The notes below the pieces were generated by a model. The model did not search any database. It was not told where the DNA came from and was given only the letters and a program-made list of their open reading frames with translations. Shown here one piece after another: positions 12,335 through 23,619 of a stretch of DNA of 64,000 nucleotides (position 1 is the first letter of the stretch; every line of letters starts with the position of its first letter). Both the position numbers and the translations under genes were made by a program. The DNA is from Isoetes taiwanensis. Its lineage: Eukaryota > Streptophyta > Lycopodiopsida > Isoetales > Isoetaceae. Location of the stretch: NCBI GenBank assembly GCA_021234155.1, contig JAJEKV010000061.1, forward strand, positions 1,515,950-1,579,949. The letters are read 5' to 3'.

Positions 12335-12648
12335 GAGTCGGACATGGTTGCTGTGGCAAAATTAGGGCCTCCAGGAACTTTTTTGGGCCAGCACGCAAAA
12401 ACGGCATGGGCAAAAACTCTGAGCTTCCATATATGGTTTTAATTTTTGATTCCTATGCACATTGGGTGCATTTAGATCTTTTGAATCTGTCACTAATTTC
12501 GACATCAGCTTTGCAAAAGTATGTGGGCATGTGAACCGGACATGTGAATTTCTAATTTATCTTGCATAGATAGATAGCATCTGGCCAAATCCAGTTGGTG
12601 ATTAGAAGATTTATTTTTTGTTGGATAGATGCTTGATTCGTTCTTCCT

Positions 12649-13179
12649 CTATGCACTAAATTGTTTTAGTTTATCTAGCATATCCAGGCATTGAAGCATT
12701 TGAGTATTGCTGATTACGGATGACATGCTGCTTCTTAATGCTAAGCTCGATTTTCTTAAGTCATGCAGATCCACATGCCAAGAGCACTTTTCGATTTTGG
12801 CAGGGACGATTTGCCGAGTTTTTGGATCCACACATCTTTTTGCTGCACCAAATTCGCTCTCCTTCCATAAATTTTCATCACTGATTTTTTGCATGCAGCT
12901 CTACTTTTCAAATTCTACATTATGCCTGGTTTGTTCAGATCCAAAAACCATAGTTTTGTCTATTCTACCTACATCTGCCATCTGCTTCTTATCACAACAA
13001 CATGTAATATTGTTTCCAGGAGCTTCTAATAGTGGATAACAATTCGTCAAGGTATTTCCAGGGTTAGCTGTAGTCGGCCATTTTCCCTTTTCTTTCGATT
13101 TATCTTGCCATATTTCATCTGATCTGATCCATATATTACATCTATGGTGGAGCCACGTGAAATCGTTCGCAGTTTCCAT
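12649..13179 (-). pseudogene. Unidentified ORF remnant with one stop
   Basis: One frame runs from 13,179 to 12,649 (about 176 codons) with a single TAG at 12,901-12,903. It is basic and mixed-helical, with segments such as CCCDKKQMADVGRIDK, AAKRCVDPKTRQIVPAK and MLQCLDMLDKLKQFSA. A second, overlapping frame begins upstream at 13,367. The composition looks like real protein rather than random translation, but I do not recognise the family. The neighbours are transposon fragments, so a transposon ORF is likely; a captured host exon is possible. Confidence 0.35.
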
Positions 13180-13379
13180 GCAAGCCAGTTTCCATGCCGG
13201 CGCAACCTATTCTTGAATGGGTTCTCTTCAGTTTTAGGATTTCTGCACTTATATAATAAGTCGCATATTTTTAATTCAATATAGTGCTTTATCTCGTTGG
13301 TGAGGTTGTTTGACTGCCATTGTGTAGATTCAGGTTCGATTCTTTGTAACCATTTTTCTTTTGCCATCGTACATGCTTA

Positions 13380-15369
13380 TGGAGTGACTATGGGGAGTTC
13401 TCCTTCGGTTTTATCTACGACTTCAATATCCCTATCTTGACTTCAGGATGGAAGCTTTGCAACCTCGAACTCAACCTTGGTCGTCATTGCACCGTTTTAG
13501 TTCTGCCAAGATGTTAACACACTCATTTTTTTGGAGGACGTGCTTTTTATGGTCATTTTTTATTTCATGTTGTTTTCTCTATCCATCCATAACACTACGC
13601 CATTTTTTTCGTTTATCTATAACGTCATTTTGTCAACATACCCCTTAGCCATCCTAAATACCCTTACCTTAGCTAACTTTTTTATTTCTGACCCTAGCTA
13701 TAAATCAGTTTTATACATTTTCAAAGGTTTTAATGTTTGTATGACGGTTTTTTCATATTATGCATTCTTCATAGGGGGCGTGTGATCCGTTTTGGAATAG
13801 CATTTCTAGACATTATTTTCCATGAGGTGATAGGTTTGTTGATTCATATTTGTTCTTGCTTTTCTAGCCATAGTTTTCAATAGAATGCTAGATTTGCCAA
13901 CTTAATATTGCCATTATTTATTTGCGGCTAGTTCATATCAATTGGTTTGAGTTTGGACATGCTCATCTCAATTGAATCGTGGTCATGTATGCATTTGGCA
14001 TTTTCGTATTTTCCTCATACTGCATTCTATATTCGCTATAGGTCTTCTTGGATATTGTTGAATTAATCCTCATAGCTTTGACTGCTTTTCTTTCTCATTT
14101 TGCACTCTTTGATCTATGTTTGTTCATGATATGTTAATTCGTATACATGACGTTCATGATGTGTTTGCTCGTCTAGCTGCGGTCTATTGAATATACAAAT
14201 ATTTATTCTCTAGGTCTTATATGGAGGAGTTATTGTTCCTGAGGAATTCATTTGAAGGGATTTTGACTTGTATACCATGTGGTGGCTTTTACAACATGTG
14301 TGTGTCATTTTGTTTTACTTTCTTATCTGGCTAACCTCATTAGATTCCACCCCAATTTGGCTCTCTTGACCTTCATCTCCTCTTGAACCTTGGCCATAAC
14401 CTCACATTTCCATTGGAGCCCACATGTTTCGACTTCTCCATTCCAACCTAGCCATCTTAACTCTTTCTATATTTGAGCTTCTTTTTTGTAGCCCCACAAT
14501 GTCTTCGGCTAGCGATCACGATCCTACTTGGTATAGTACGTGTTGTAGCTTTTTGACCTATGCCTTGTTCATGATGTTGTTGGGACTTGTTGATTGTATG
14601 AAGGACATTTACTTGTTTTTGCATTTGCTCCATTGTCATGAGGTCTATTGAAAATTGCACTTATAATCATTTACTATCTAGGGTGTTATGTGGCTGAGTT
14701 ATTATTTTGAGTTATTTGCTTCATGTTTTTTACCATGTACATTCGGGCTTTATGTCCAAGCTGGATTTGTTTTTGACGTCATTGCATCACCACTCTTTTC
14801 TACTTTGCTAGCTTCGCCCCTGCCTTACCTATTCTAGCCTTCACCTTTGCTCCCCCAGTCATATTCAGGACCATTCCATCGACCTTATGAACATCCTCGC
14901 TATGGAATCTGATTTCGACTTCAATCTCAATTTTATTCTTGACCTTGCACTTGATTTAGTGCTCACATATCTGCCACTTCTACGCCACCTCGTCCCTCGT
15001 TCTTGTAAATACTATTCATATTGAGGCATCTATTCATGAGTTTATACATGTGGTATCCTCTTTTTTTACATCTCATTTTTTGGTTATTTAACATTTCCAT
15101 ATTGTTTTCAAATGCATTGACATGTAATCACCTTTTATCTCTATGCATCACTAACAATTCCTCATTTCTATCTTAATTTGTCAACATGTCATACATCCAT
15201 CTATAGCCATATCCATTTCCTTAACTGACATTTTATTCTGGGCTATTGTTCAAGGGGATTTATCTGAGCTTTAGTTAGGTGCCTAGCATAGTTCTTTCGA
15301 TCGTTATTCATGGAAATTTGCATTTGGTTATATGCTTGGCATAGCATGCTTCACGTCCATTTATTATTC
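13380..15369. other. T-rich intergenic DNA, no gene seen
   Basis: The plus strand is strongly pyrimidine-biased, which creates short hydrophobic reading frames. None carries a domain, splice-supported exon or signal that I would trust. Confidence 0.5.
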
Positions 15370-16850
15370 CGCCCCCGGCATTCTACTATTGACCATATCT
15401 TCACTCTGCGAACACTCATAGAGGATAGCGAATCGGCCGCCGACCAGATCTTTGTTTTGTGGATTTCGCAAAGGCTTTTGACACAAAGGCCTCGGATAAG
15501 TTGTGGGATAGATTGAGACAGCTAGGGACCCCCGGCCGACTTGCGTAATGCTATATATATCTATACGAGGCTTGCTCCCGGCCGTCTCACACCGTCGGGG
15601 AGCCCGTTGTTAGTAGCATTGGGGTGCGCCGAGGCTGCTCTATCCCCGACGCTCTTCGCTTGTACATTGACCAGCTAGAAGAATGGCTAGTCGAGCATGG
15701 GGAGGCCGCCAGTTGATGCACCACATAATCCCAAGAACTCATATATGCCGATGATGTTGACCTGCTCTCGCATATACCCCGAGGACATGCAATGCCACCG
15801 GATGCTTTGGACACTTTCTCGCCAATTCAATCGACATGAGAGTTAACTTGGCCAAGACAAGGGTGCTGCTGGTCCCATCATCCCGGCACCCACGCCTTCC
15901 CTCATTCACTTACCAGGGGCGTGTAGTGGAGGTGGCTCGATCTTATAAGTATTTGGGCATTGAGTTTTCTACTACCACACACCGATGCATGCATCGAGTT
16001 ACGGGTCACCGCAGGCCGGAAAGCCCCAGATGCAATGCAAAACAACAAATCACAAGGCGGAGAGTATGCATGGGGTCACCAGCACACTTGTTCGGCCTTG
16101 GTTGAACCAGATCCTCCTCTATGGGGCGCAGAAGTAGGGGCCGGTGATATCCCTCACCACTTGGAACGATCTAGAGCAGGTACGTAAGGCCTTCTTGGTC
16201 CGCACCGGAGTGAAATCCACGGTCCCATATCGATCTTGCTCCGGAGACAGGCTTCCTTCCATTACTGAGGGTCTACTGAACGTCACATTATTTACTTCCG
16301 GAAGGTGGTGGCTATGGATGAAGCCGGCTGCCCAACCTTGCTTTGGCAAGTGGCGATGGGCCCAAAATGACTCAAAGCCCGCTGGAAAGACAAGCAAGCC
16401 CGGTTCTCGCTATGGAATGTGCGAGCACACACGATGTGGACGGTGCATACACCGAAGGAACGCTACCTGCCTTGAAGCAAGATTTGGATGCTTGCTTCAT
16501 GGCCAAGCTTTGGGATGCAGAGGCCCCGTCACATGTCAAGGTGGCAAATTATCGACAACAAATCGTTAATCCCATGCTCACGAGGGGCCCACACCACTAC
16601 ACGCGGCACCCATCTACCCATGAAAAGCGCAGGTGATTGCTTCCATTCGCGACAGTGCACACCACCTCCGCATTGAGATGGGGGAGATGGATTCGGGGAG
16701 CCGCGTGAGGACAGAGTCCGGCAATGCCGCCAACAGGCGCCATTGAGGATGAAAGTCACGCCCTCGTGCCTGTCCGGGCTGACGAGCATATCCGGCCTCG
16801 GTATGCTCTCGGCTAGTTATGCCCCCCATCGCCTTGCATGAGCCACCGAG
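15370..16850 (+). pseudogene. LINE reverse transcriptase remnant, YADD retained
   Basis: RT motifs are spread over all three plus-strand frames, so several indels have occurred. YADD at 15,744-15,755 is intact, unlike in the 4.9-9.1 kb LINE. The thumb-region YKYLGIEF follows about 190 bp later. The fingers and endonuclease are missing because the copy is truncated, the usual outcome of incomplete reverse transcription. Near the end a RQCRQ plus ESHALV pattern could be the C-terminal Cys/His cluster. Confidence 0.75.
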
Positions 16851-17108
16851 CACGGCCTCCAGAGGCTTGTTGGGATCGTACCTCCGTGGGAGGTAATGGA
16901 TACGCGGACTCGCTTATGCCCCCGTCCGACATTAACCTCAGGTGTACTTGTGATTATGTATATAATCAGCGGTAGTATGTCATCCTTATTGCTACTAAGG
17001 TTTTTCCCGAAAACCCTTCTGGCGGGGTTTTTAATCCCGTAGTAATACTGCTGCTGCTTTCTACTTTCATCCCATAGGCCAGTTGGTCTCCGTGGACGAT
17101 AAAATCAT

Positions 17109-17146
17109 ATTCTATTCTATTCTATTCTATTCTATTCTATTGAACA
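17109..17146 (+). repeat. (ATTCT)n LINE tail
   Basis: About seven to eight units of ATTCT directly follow a GGTCTCCGTGGACGATAAAATC segment that recurs, diverged, before the same tract at 42.6 kb. This identifies it as a retroelement 3' tail, not a random microsatellite. Confidence 0.85.
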
Positions 17147-18432
17147 TTTTCTATCATCAAACCCTTTCTGGCCTCTCTCACTTCGTTTGTTTATTTCAAC
17201 TCCTACGTTTCTCAACCCAATAAATCAATGCATTGAGTTTGTTATATTGAAGCTCTTGTGGTATTTCAATTTTAACAGGCATCTTTATTTTTCTCCATGT
17301 ATATTTTGTATCGCCTTACCATTCTTTGTCTGCATTTTGTCAGCATATAATCCAATGGATCTTTGGGGATTAGGGTATAGTTCATTGTATTATCTAGGCA
17401 CTCTCGTCTTAAACTTTTCATTACAATGGTCATATGGTTTCTTAGTTCTAATGCATATTTGATGCATTTTTTCTACTTCCAACATGCGCTTGTAAATTGT
17501 GTTGCTAAACGTATTCTCTCTTTGGATGCTATGTTCTTAAGTTATCGTTTCTGTAAAATTAAGTTACTTCACCATAGGGATATGACCTATTTTTGCATTG
17601 ATGCTCTTGCTATTTAAGTCACTTCACCTTAGAGGGATATGACCTATTTTGCATTGATGGACTTGTAAATTGGTTCATGTCTTTTTCCTTTTTTAGACCT
17701 ATTGTTTCAATGTTGTTCCTAGATAGCAACATGTTCTAACATGCACACCAAACGTTGAGTATATTATATTATTTTGCACAATGGTTATTTTCTTTAAACT
17801 CCATACCATTTTTTATATTGATCATATGATATCATGGATAGATTTGTTAGAGGACCTTCACATATTTTATAATTGACATATGCCTATGTGATCATCCACC
17901 CGGAGTTTTGCATTTTAATTCCGCATTTGATAATTTTGCATCTTATATTTAGTTTTATTTGGATATGAAGTATATACCATTCGACACTACATTGACTTTT
18001 TGTTACTTAGGTTTATATTGAAACATTCTCGTTTGGGCTTGCCAGCAGGATACGATAACATTGGCTTGTTTGTAACAGTTGCGTTTCAAGCATTGTTGGA
18101 CTTGCTTTACTAATAATATGTCACTGGGTTTTCATTGTTCAATTTGGATTCAATTGGTGGGGTATTTGGCAATTGCTTTACTATATCTTATTAAAGTATT
18201 ATATGTGTTCTCCTTTTGATCGACCTCCACTTTGATGAACCATTTGCGTTCCTTGCCATATCTGTTTAGCTTTGTTGTCCAAGCTTGATCTGTTTTTGAT
18301 GTCTTCGGTTTGTTTCATCACCACCCATTTCTACTATGCTAGCCTGAACCAGATCTTAGATATCTTAATATTCACCTTCGCTCTCCTATTCTTGTTCCAA
18401 ACCATTTCACAGACCTTATGAACCTCTTTGCT
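17147..18432. other. AT-rich intergenic DNA
   Basis: No gene, repeat end or exon is recognised between the LINE tail and the TIR transposon. A short near-duplicate phrase about the size of one line (GGGATATGACCTATTTT) occurs near 17,577 and 17,634. Confidence 0.5.
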
Positions 18433-18436
18433 TGGG

Positions 18437-18465
18437 GGGTGAAAGTATGCTGGTGGGTAGCAAAA
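18437..18465 (+). repeat. Left terminal inverted repeat
   Basis: Begins GGGTGAAAGTATGCTGGTGG. It matches the reverse complement of the right end except for one base (GGGTG versus GGGTC). It is preceded by the TGGG duplication and followed by an A run and a CCAGCA-rich stretch. Confidence 0.9.
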
Positions 18466-18780
18466 AAACGCGACCCCAGCACCAGCACCAGCACCCAAAA
18501 TACATTTTTTCCCACCCGTCATACATTTTTTTCCCACCCTTCACCTATATAGTACCACCTATATTCTGCCCGTCTATTCGTCTAGCCGGTACCCGTTTAT
18601 ACAATCATTACCTGTTTGCCGCCCCCAGTAATGAAAGCGACCCCTGCAATCTGGAACCACTAGATAAACGAACGAACTTTCAATTTGTGTTTTTCCAAAT
18701 CTCTCTTCCCCAACTTTCTCTACTCGCCAAGCAACCCGAATTTGCGCTTCCGGTTCCACTTTATACAAAATGGATCAACC

Positions 18781-20279
18781 ATGGTAAAGAAGGTGATTGA
18801 TCCGCCTCGCAAGCAAGTAATTCCAACGGAACCCATTATCCTGGTAAGCAAAAAGCAACAAAACAAAATTTCAATGGGTTTAGGGTTCAACCCTCGTTAA
18901 TTGGATTTTCTTGCATTCTTCCGGGCCGGAAGAAACGCGTTCCCTTAAGACCGGACCTAGCTGATTGCCGAACCGAAGAAGACTTCCATGCGTATGCGGT
19001 CACCCAAACGAGGGCGTTCATCCCTCTCAATTTCAACAGACCTCATTTCGCAGCCAGAGTACAATGAAGTTTGGGATACCAACGGGGTCATTCCCCGGCA
19101 AAACTTCCATTGACAAGGTGAGGCCAGAGCACGAAGAAGCTCTAATAGAGCTTCGAAAGCAAAATATACCCTACGGGTTGAAGAACGTAGAAGTTAGAAA
19201 GACAAAGATTCATACCTATTTGCATTCAATAATCGCCTCGAGCAAAGCAGATCCACGGTTCAAGGTTAATTGGGCAGCCAATTTTGCAAAGAAAGAGTAG
19301 AGCCTACGCAGCGGCAAGGTTAAAAGTGAACCGCAAGCAAGTTCCAAAGAAGCGTGGCGAGGCCAAGAAATCTCAAAGAAACCACAAAGACCGAAAGCAT
19401 AGCGCGAAAGGCCGGGTTCAGGAGGCACCGGTATTAAATTAGAAGGGAGGCCGCCCATTAGGAGCTTTGCAGAATCAGGCTCCAACAAATTACATGCTTT
19501 TATGGGGAGAACATATCACTGGAAGTCCTATGCAAAGATTTGCAGAAAACCCTAGACACGCAGCCAGGCTGATTTAGTCTCCAAGAAGGAGCTAGTTGTC
19601 CAGTCCCGTGCTAAGGGAGCTTTCTTCTTGGCTTCCGAAGAGAAATTGCGAAAATTAAAGACAACATCTCACGCCTTCAAGCGATCCACGAGGTCCCGAT
19701 GTTTGTGCCTCTGGCGAAGCTGTCGAGCTTGGAGAGAGAGAAAGACATGGCAGAGTACATGCTCAAAGCCCTTGTTGAAATGGGGGTGGCCCAATAGATG
19801 AGGGATAGTTCAACAATGGCCACTATAGTCAGCCGAGGTTGCAAACACCAAGTGCAACTTGCAAAAGCCAAGCAAAGATTTACGTAATCTCAACAGCTTA
19901 GGGAACTTACAAGGAGAGCTGGCCAGCTTGTGAGCATCTATCCCGTGACATTCAAAGGTGCCAATTGGAGATGAGGAGCGATGCTCCACATGCGGGGTCG
20001 CATTCCGTGGATGATTACACCCTAAGTCCGAAGCTTCAAATGTGGCCACGTGATATCATGTCACCGCCTCGAGTTTGCTTATGGAGAAGACACACCGCCT
20101 CGAATGCTCGTAAAACAGCCCAAAGAAGGCTTAGTGGAGGAATTGGGGAAGACAAATCAAGCAGAACCCTTATATGCTTTGGGCAAAGACACAAACTCCC
20201 TGGGGTTCACCTATACTATAGGTGGATATGCCATCTGCGTTACTCATGTAACCCAAAAACCTATTGTATACGCACATTT
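18781..20279 (+). pseudogene. Unidentified cargo coding remnant in the TIR element
   Basis: An ATG at 18,781 opens a 63-nt exon-like piece (MVKKVIDPPRKQ) ending at a good GTAAGC donor. Further protein-like blocks follow in shifting frames: a basic, Ser-rich stretch (MRMRSPKRGRSS), TSIDKVRPEHEEALIELRKQ (19,105-19,170), LAKLSSLEREKDMAEYMLKA (19,710-19,780), and a segment with CGHVISCHRLEFAYGE at 20,040-20,090 that runs into the nested mini-element at 20,280. This could be one decayed multi-exon gene, intrinsic to the transposon or captured. I recognise no domain and assign no function. Confidence 0.4.
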
Positions 20280-20474
20280 GGGCAAAAGTATGCTGGTGGG
20301 GTGCAAAAGCACGCGTCCGGACGCATGCTTTTAGCACCCTATTTGGAAAGTCTTGAAAACTATTTGAAAGTCTTTGGGTGCAAAGTCTTTGAAAGTCTTT
20401 GGGTGTCTTTGGAAAGTGCTTTGGCCTTTGGTGCCGTCCGCGTTTATTTGTAACCCACCAGCATACTTTTGCCC
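20280..20474. mobile_element. 195-bp MITE nested in, and related to, the large TIR element
   Basis: Its ends are perfect inverted repeats (GGGCAAAAGTATGCTGGTGG and complement) sharing the AAAGTATGCTGGTGGG core with the 8.9-kb element around it. ATTT is present on both sides (20,276-20,279 and 20,475-20,478), a 4-bp target duplication like that of the large element. It has no coding capacity. Near its left end is an almost palindromic GC-rich box (GCGTCCGGACGC) that also occurs just inside the right end of the large element. It is best read as a deletion derivative mobilised by the same transposase. Confidence 0.88.
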
Positions 20475-21488
20475 ATTTATATCAAAAACCCCTTGTAATA
20501 CGACTAGTCAATGGTAAGGAAATGCAACCCATATCATACATTTACATGCCAAAAATGCATCACAAAGTAGTCCTTTCCTTATATATACGTTTTTTTTTTC
20601 CCCCCAATCTTATTTGTATTATTACTACTATACCCTTATTAACAATAAATATTTATGATCTAACGAACGTGAACTTGGTGATAGAACATAAATGCATCTA
20701 GTGAAGACAAACATGTTTAAACTATATGCACAATAGAAGCACAAACTTCAAGCTTGAAAGATAAAATATCAAAGCCAGTATATTCTAGTGTCTTAATTCC
20801 ATGTCACCAACTTTTAAAGTAGCACCAAATCACCAAAACAACAACGATACAAGTTTTCGTTTCCCTTCAAGGCCTCTTGCAAAAGTAAACCGGATTGGGG
20901 TGAAGGTTAGGGGGCTATAGGGTGAGGGTATGAATTTGAGTGCTTTGGTATAATTCTTCCACGCCCTCAAGTACATAAGCATTTTTAGAGGTGTTACATA
21001 GTTTTCTTATTGTTCTAAGGTGGATACGCTGGATCTGCCGGTGCCTCACGTTAGTGGGACAAGGAGGTTCCAACATCTAGCAAAGCTCATCAACATTCTA
21101 GCAATTTAAAATGAATCCTTCCGAGTCTAGAGCCCTAGTCATATGATAACGAAGATCAAACTGGCCTCCCCACAATGCTTATCAGATCCGCATCGACTTT
21201 CAAAACCAAATTCCTTATTTTTTGGTAAGTATAATGATACGACTAAACTAATAAAACCCCATATAGTTCACGCATGGTTCATACGACATATACTTGGTGC
21301 ACCCCTTGACACAAACAAATAGTTGAGACAATTGACCTAGATGAGGTGGTAGCTACAACCCGGATATCAACAGAAAAGGAAGCATGTCAAAACACCTCTT
21401 AGTAAAGGACCCCCTGACACAAGTCTACAAGGACTCGAACTCCACAAGCAAGAACAACCAAAAAAAGGTACACGCTTTGTTTCCTCAA
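20475..21488. other. Non-coding part of the TIR element
   Basis: No frame, exon or repeat boundary is recognised between the MITE and the phosphatase-like cargo. Confidence 0.4.
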
Positions 21489-23268
21489 GTGGGTACATTA
21501 GAAGCGCTTTGAGACAAAGTGAAACGAAGACGAGGCAAGCGGGGCCAAGACATTGCAAAGACCCGAAAAAGCACCGTGCAAAAAGACACCAACACGGTCC
21601 AAAGCGATTCCAAGGTTCTCGACGATTTGCCGAAATACAATATAGTTCCAAATTCTCGGCGGCAACCTCTACAAAGGCCTCCTCTAACACCTATTGATGC
21701 GGGGGCATAAGGATGTTGAAGACCCGAATATAGTGGATAAGCGGTGAACAAGGTTGTGAGCCGAATCACAAGGTTCATAAGGTCCGTGACCAAAAAGGTC
21801 CCGAGCCCGCGAGAGTGAGGGTGAGTCGATGATGATTCGGTTGATGAGGATGTGCCTATAGACGGGCACTAGGAAAAAAAAAAAAAAAATCTAATGTAAT
21901 TTATATGTACTCGTTTGAGGGCCAATTTTGTTTGCACAAGACTTGGCAAAACGATCGATTAAAAGGTTTTTTGTGTAATACCATAATATATGTTTTTCCC
22001 CATTGTGTCCTTGTAAAATTTGTTTCGAAGTTTCAACCTAGGGATCAATATGCATTTGCATGCGAGAAGGAGAAGGCAGCCACAAGTGGTGCTTCTTGAA
22101 TCTGAGGTCAAGATAGTGAGAGAACCCAGCATGATAATGAAGAAACCAAAGTGCAAAACAAACTCTTACATATAAAAGGTGCAATCCAATATTTAAGTTC
22201 AAGCAGTTATTTTACTTGTCTTATTTCACTTGGCATAATGTCCTGCCATAAATACGTTGGTAATTGTAGCACCACTTTTGATTTTGCAGAGACCAAGGAC
22301 CCTAAGCCACCACTTGGTACGGGTTACCGATAGCCGAAAACACCCATACATTGGGGACAGGGGAGATACTAGTAAGGATGTATCTAGCTATGGCTATCAT
22401 CACTCTCCATCACCGGTAGCAAAGATAAACCCGTCCAAAGAAGTCGCTAAAGAATTCCAAAGACGTCCAGATAGCACTTCCCCAAAGACAAATCCGGCCG
22501 ACAGACAAGCACGATCAAAAGCAGCCCATCGACAAGTGGTTGCAAACGTCGAGGGATGGACACCCGCACGGAAGTGCATGGTGCTTGACATAAATGGTGT
22601 AATCGGCACGCATTAATAACAGAGAGGAGAATGAATCAAAATCTTGCATCCACCACAAAAACGAACCATGTTGTAAAAAAAAACTGTAAGTACCTCATTT
22701 GCGCACCGGGTATCATGAGTTTGTGGAGTGGGCACCGCAGAGGTTTGATGTTGTGATTTGGAGTGCTTCTCTACTGAATACAAGGGATATGGTGGATGCA
22801 TTGTTCCCTCGATCTGCGGACAGTTCTTGAAGATATATGGTCAAGAGCATTGCTATGCATCGCGAGCATCCAACCAAAGACGAAAAGCAACTATTTTTCA
22901 AGGAGTTGAAGGTTGTTCTTGAGGATTTTCCTCAATATCATGGTATGATTTTCTTGGTTGATGACACCGCACAAAGGGTTTCTAAACCCTCGCACACAAA
23001 CCGCTCTGTTATGCCTTTCAAGGGGCAAGAAGAGGACAATTTTTTGCGTTTGTTTGTGTGTCCGGCTTTGGAATACTTGGCCTCTCATACAAGACTGAAA
23101 CGATCTCACAAATTGATTTCACCGATGCATGGTTGGCCCCGGAGACGATTCTGGAAGTTTGGATTATCTTGTCTCAACAACTACCTTGTCTCAACCTACT
23201 ACTATATCCTCAATGCTCCTATTGAAGTACAAAGGCAAATTTTGGGCACCCTTCCCCGGCGAGCATAG
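21489..23268 (+). pseudogene. FCP1/NIF-type (HAD) phosphatase-like cargo gene, broken
   Basis: Three blocks in order match an FCP1-homology HAD domain: MVLDINGVIGTH at 22,578-22,613 (the nucleophile loop), YHEFVEWAPQRFDVVIWSAS at 22,711-22,770 (the cap and second motif), and KQLFFKELKVVLEDF followed by LVDDTAQRVSKPSHTN at about 22,880-23,005 (the C-terminal Asp pair). Such domains dephosphorylate Ser/Thr, classically on the RNA polymerase II CTD or nuclear-envelope regulators. Upstream, 21,519 onward encodes a basic bipartite NLS-like stretch (KRRRGKRG), which may be its N-terminus. The nucleophile loop has Asn where DxDGT enzymes have the second Asp, so catalysis is doubtful. An intron may lie between 22,613 and 22,690; frameshifts and a TGA near 22,827 break it. 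It sits inside the TIR element, opposite to the transposase. Confidence 0.7.
21872..21888 (+). repeat. A-homopolymer
   Basis: About 16 consecutive A residues within the TIR element, between the basic N-terminal block and the phosphatase motifs. It might be a retro-insertion tail or simple slippage. Confidence 0.6.
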
Positions 23269-23619
23269 ATTTGAGGACTTCGATGACTTATGAAGTAACC
23301 ATTGTACACTACTTTTTGTAATATATGCAGTTTACTTTGTGTTATATCTTGAGTATTGAGTGATCTTGTAAGATGTCTCAAATGTTGAGTGTACAATTTT
23401 ACGTAATATATATCAAGCTTACTCTGCAATACTACAAGCATTGTTTCGATTACTAAAAATACTCCAATACAAAGACTACTACAAGCATTGTTTCCAATAC
23501 TAAAAGACTCCAATACTCACAAGCATTGTCTCCAATATAATGATCAAAATTTGAGACAAGTACACAAGTAACTACTGACACTGTTAAAATGATAAAACAA
23601 CTAGGTCAAAGCATATTCA

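Larger units (their letters stand above)
15370..17146 (+). mobile_element. 5'-truncated LINE ending in (ATTCT)n
   Basis: The 3' half of a LINE on the plus strand, starting inside the RT: HSTIDHIFTLRTLIEDSES, a motif A VDFAKAFD in a shifted frame, YIDQLEEWLVEHG, an intact YADD box at 15,744-15,755, YKYLGIEF near 15,940, a WNDLEQVRKAFLVRTGVKS region near 16,160, and a C-terminal segment to about 16,850. The 3' UTR contains a GGGTTTTTAATCCC segment (17,020-17,039) and ends in a pentanucleotide tract (17,109-17,146). Several frameshifts break the coding frame. The tract-ended tail instead of poly(A) marks the family. Confidence 0.85.

Noticed and set aside
13531-13785. Hydrophobic plus-strand frame as a membrane protein
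   Set aside because: It results from the pyrimidine-rich strand composition of the whole 13.4-15.3 kb region.
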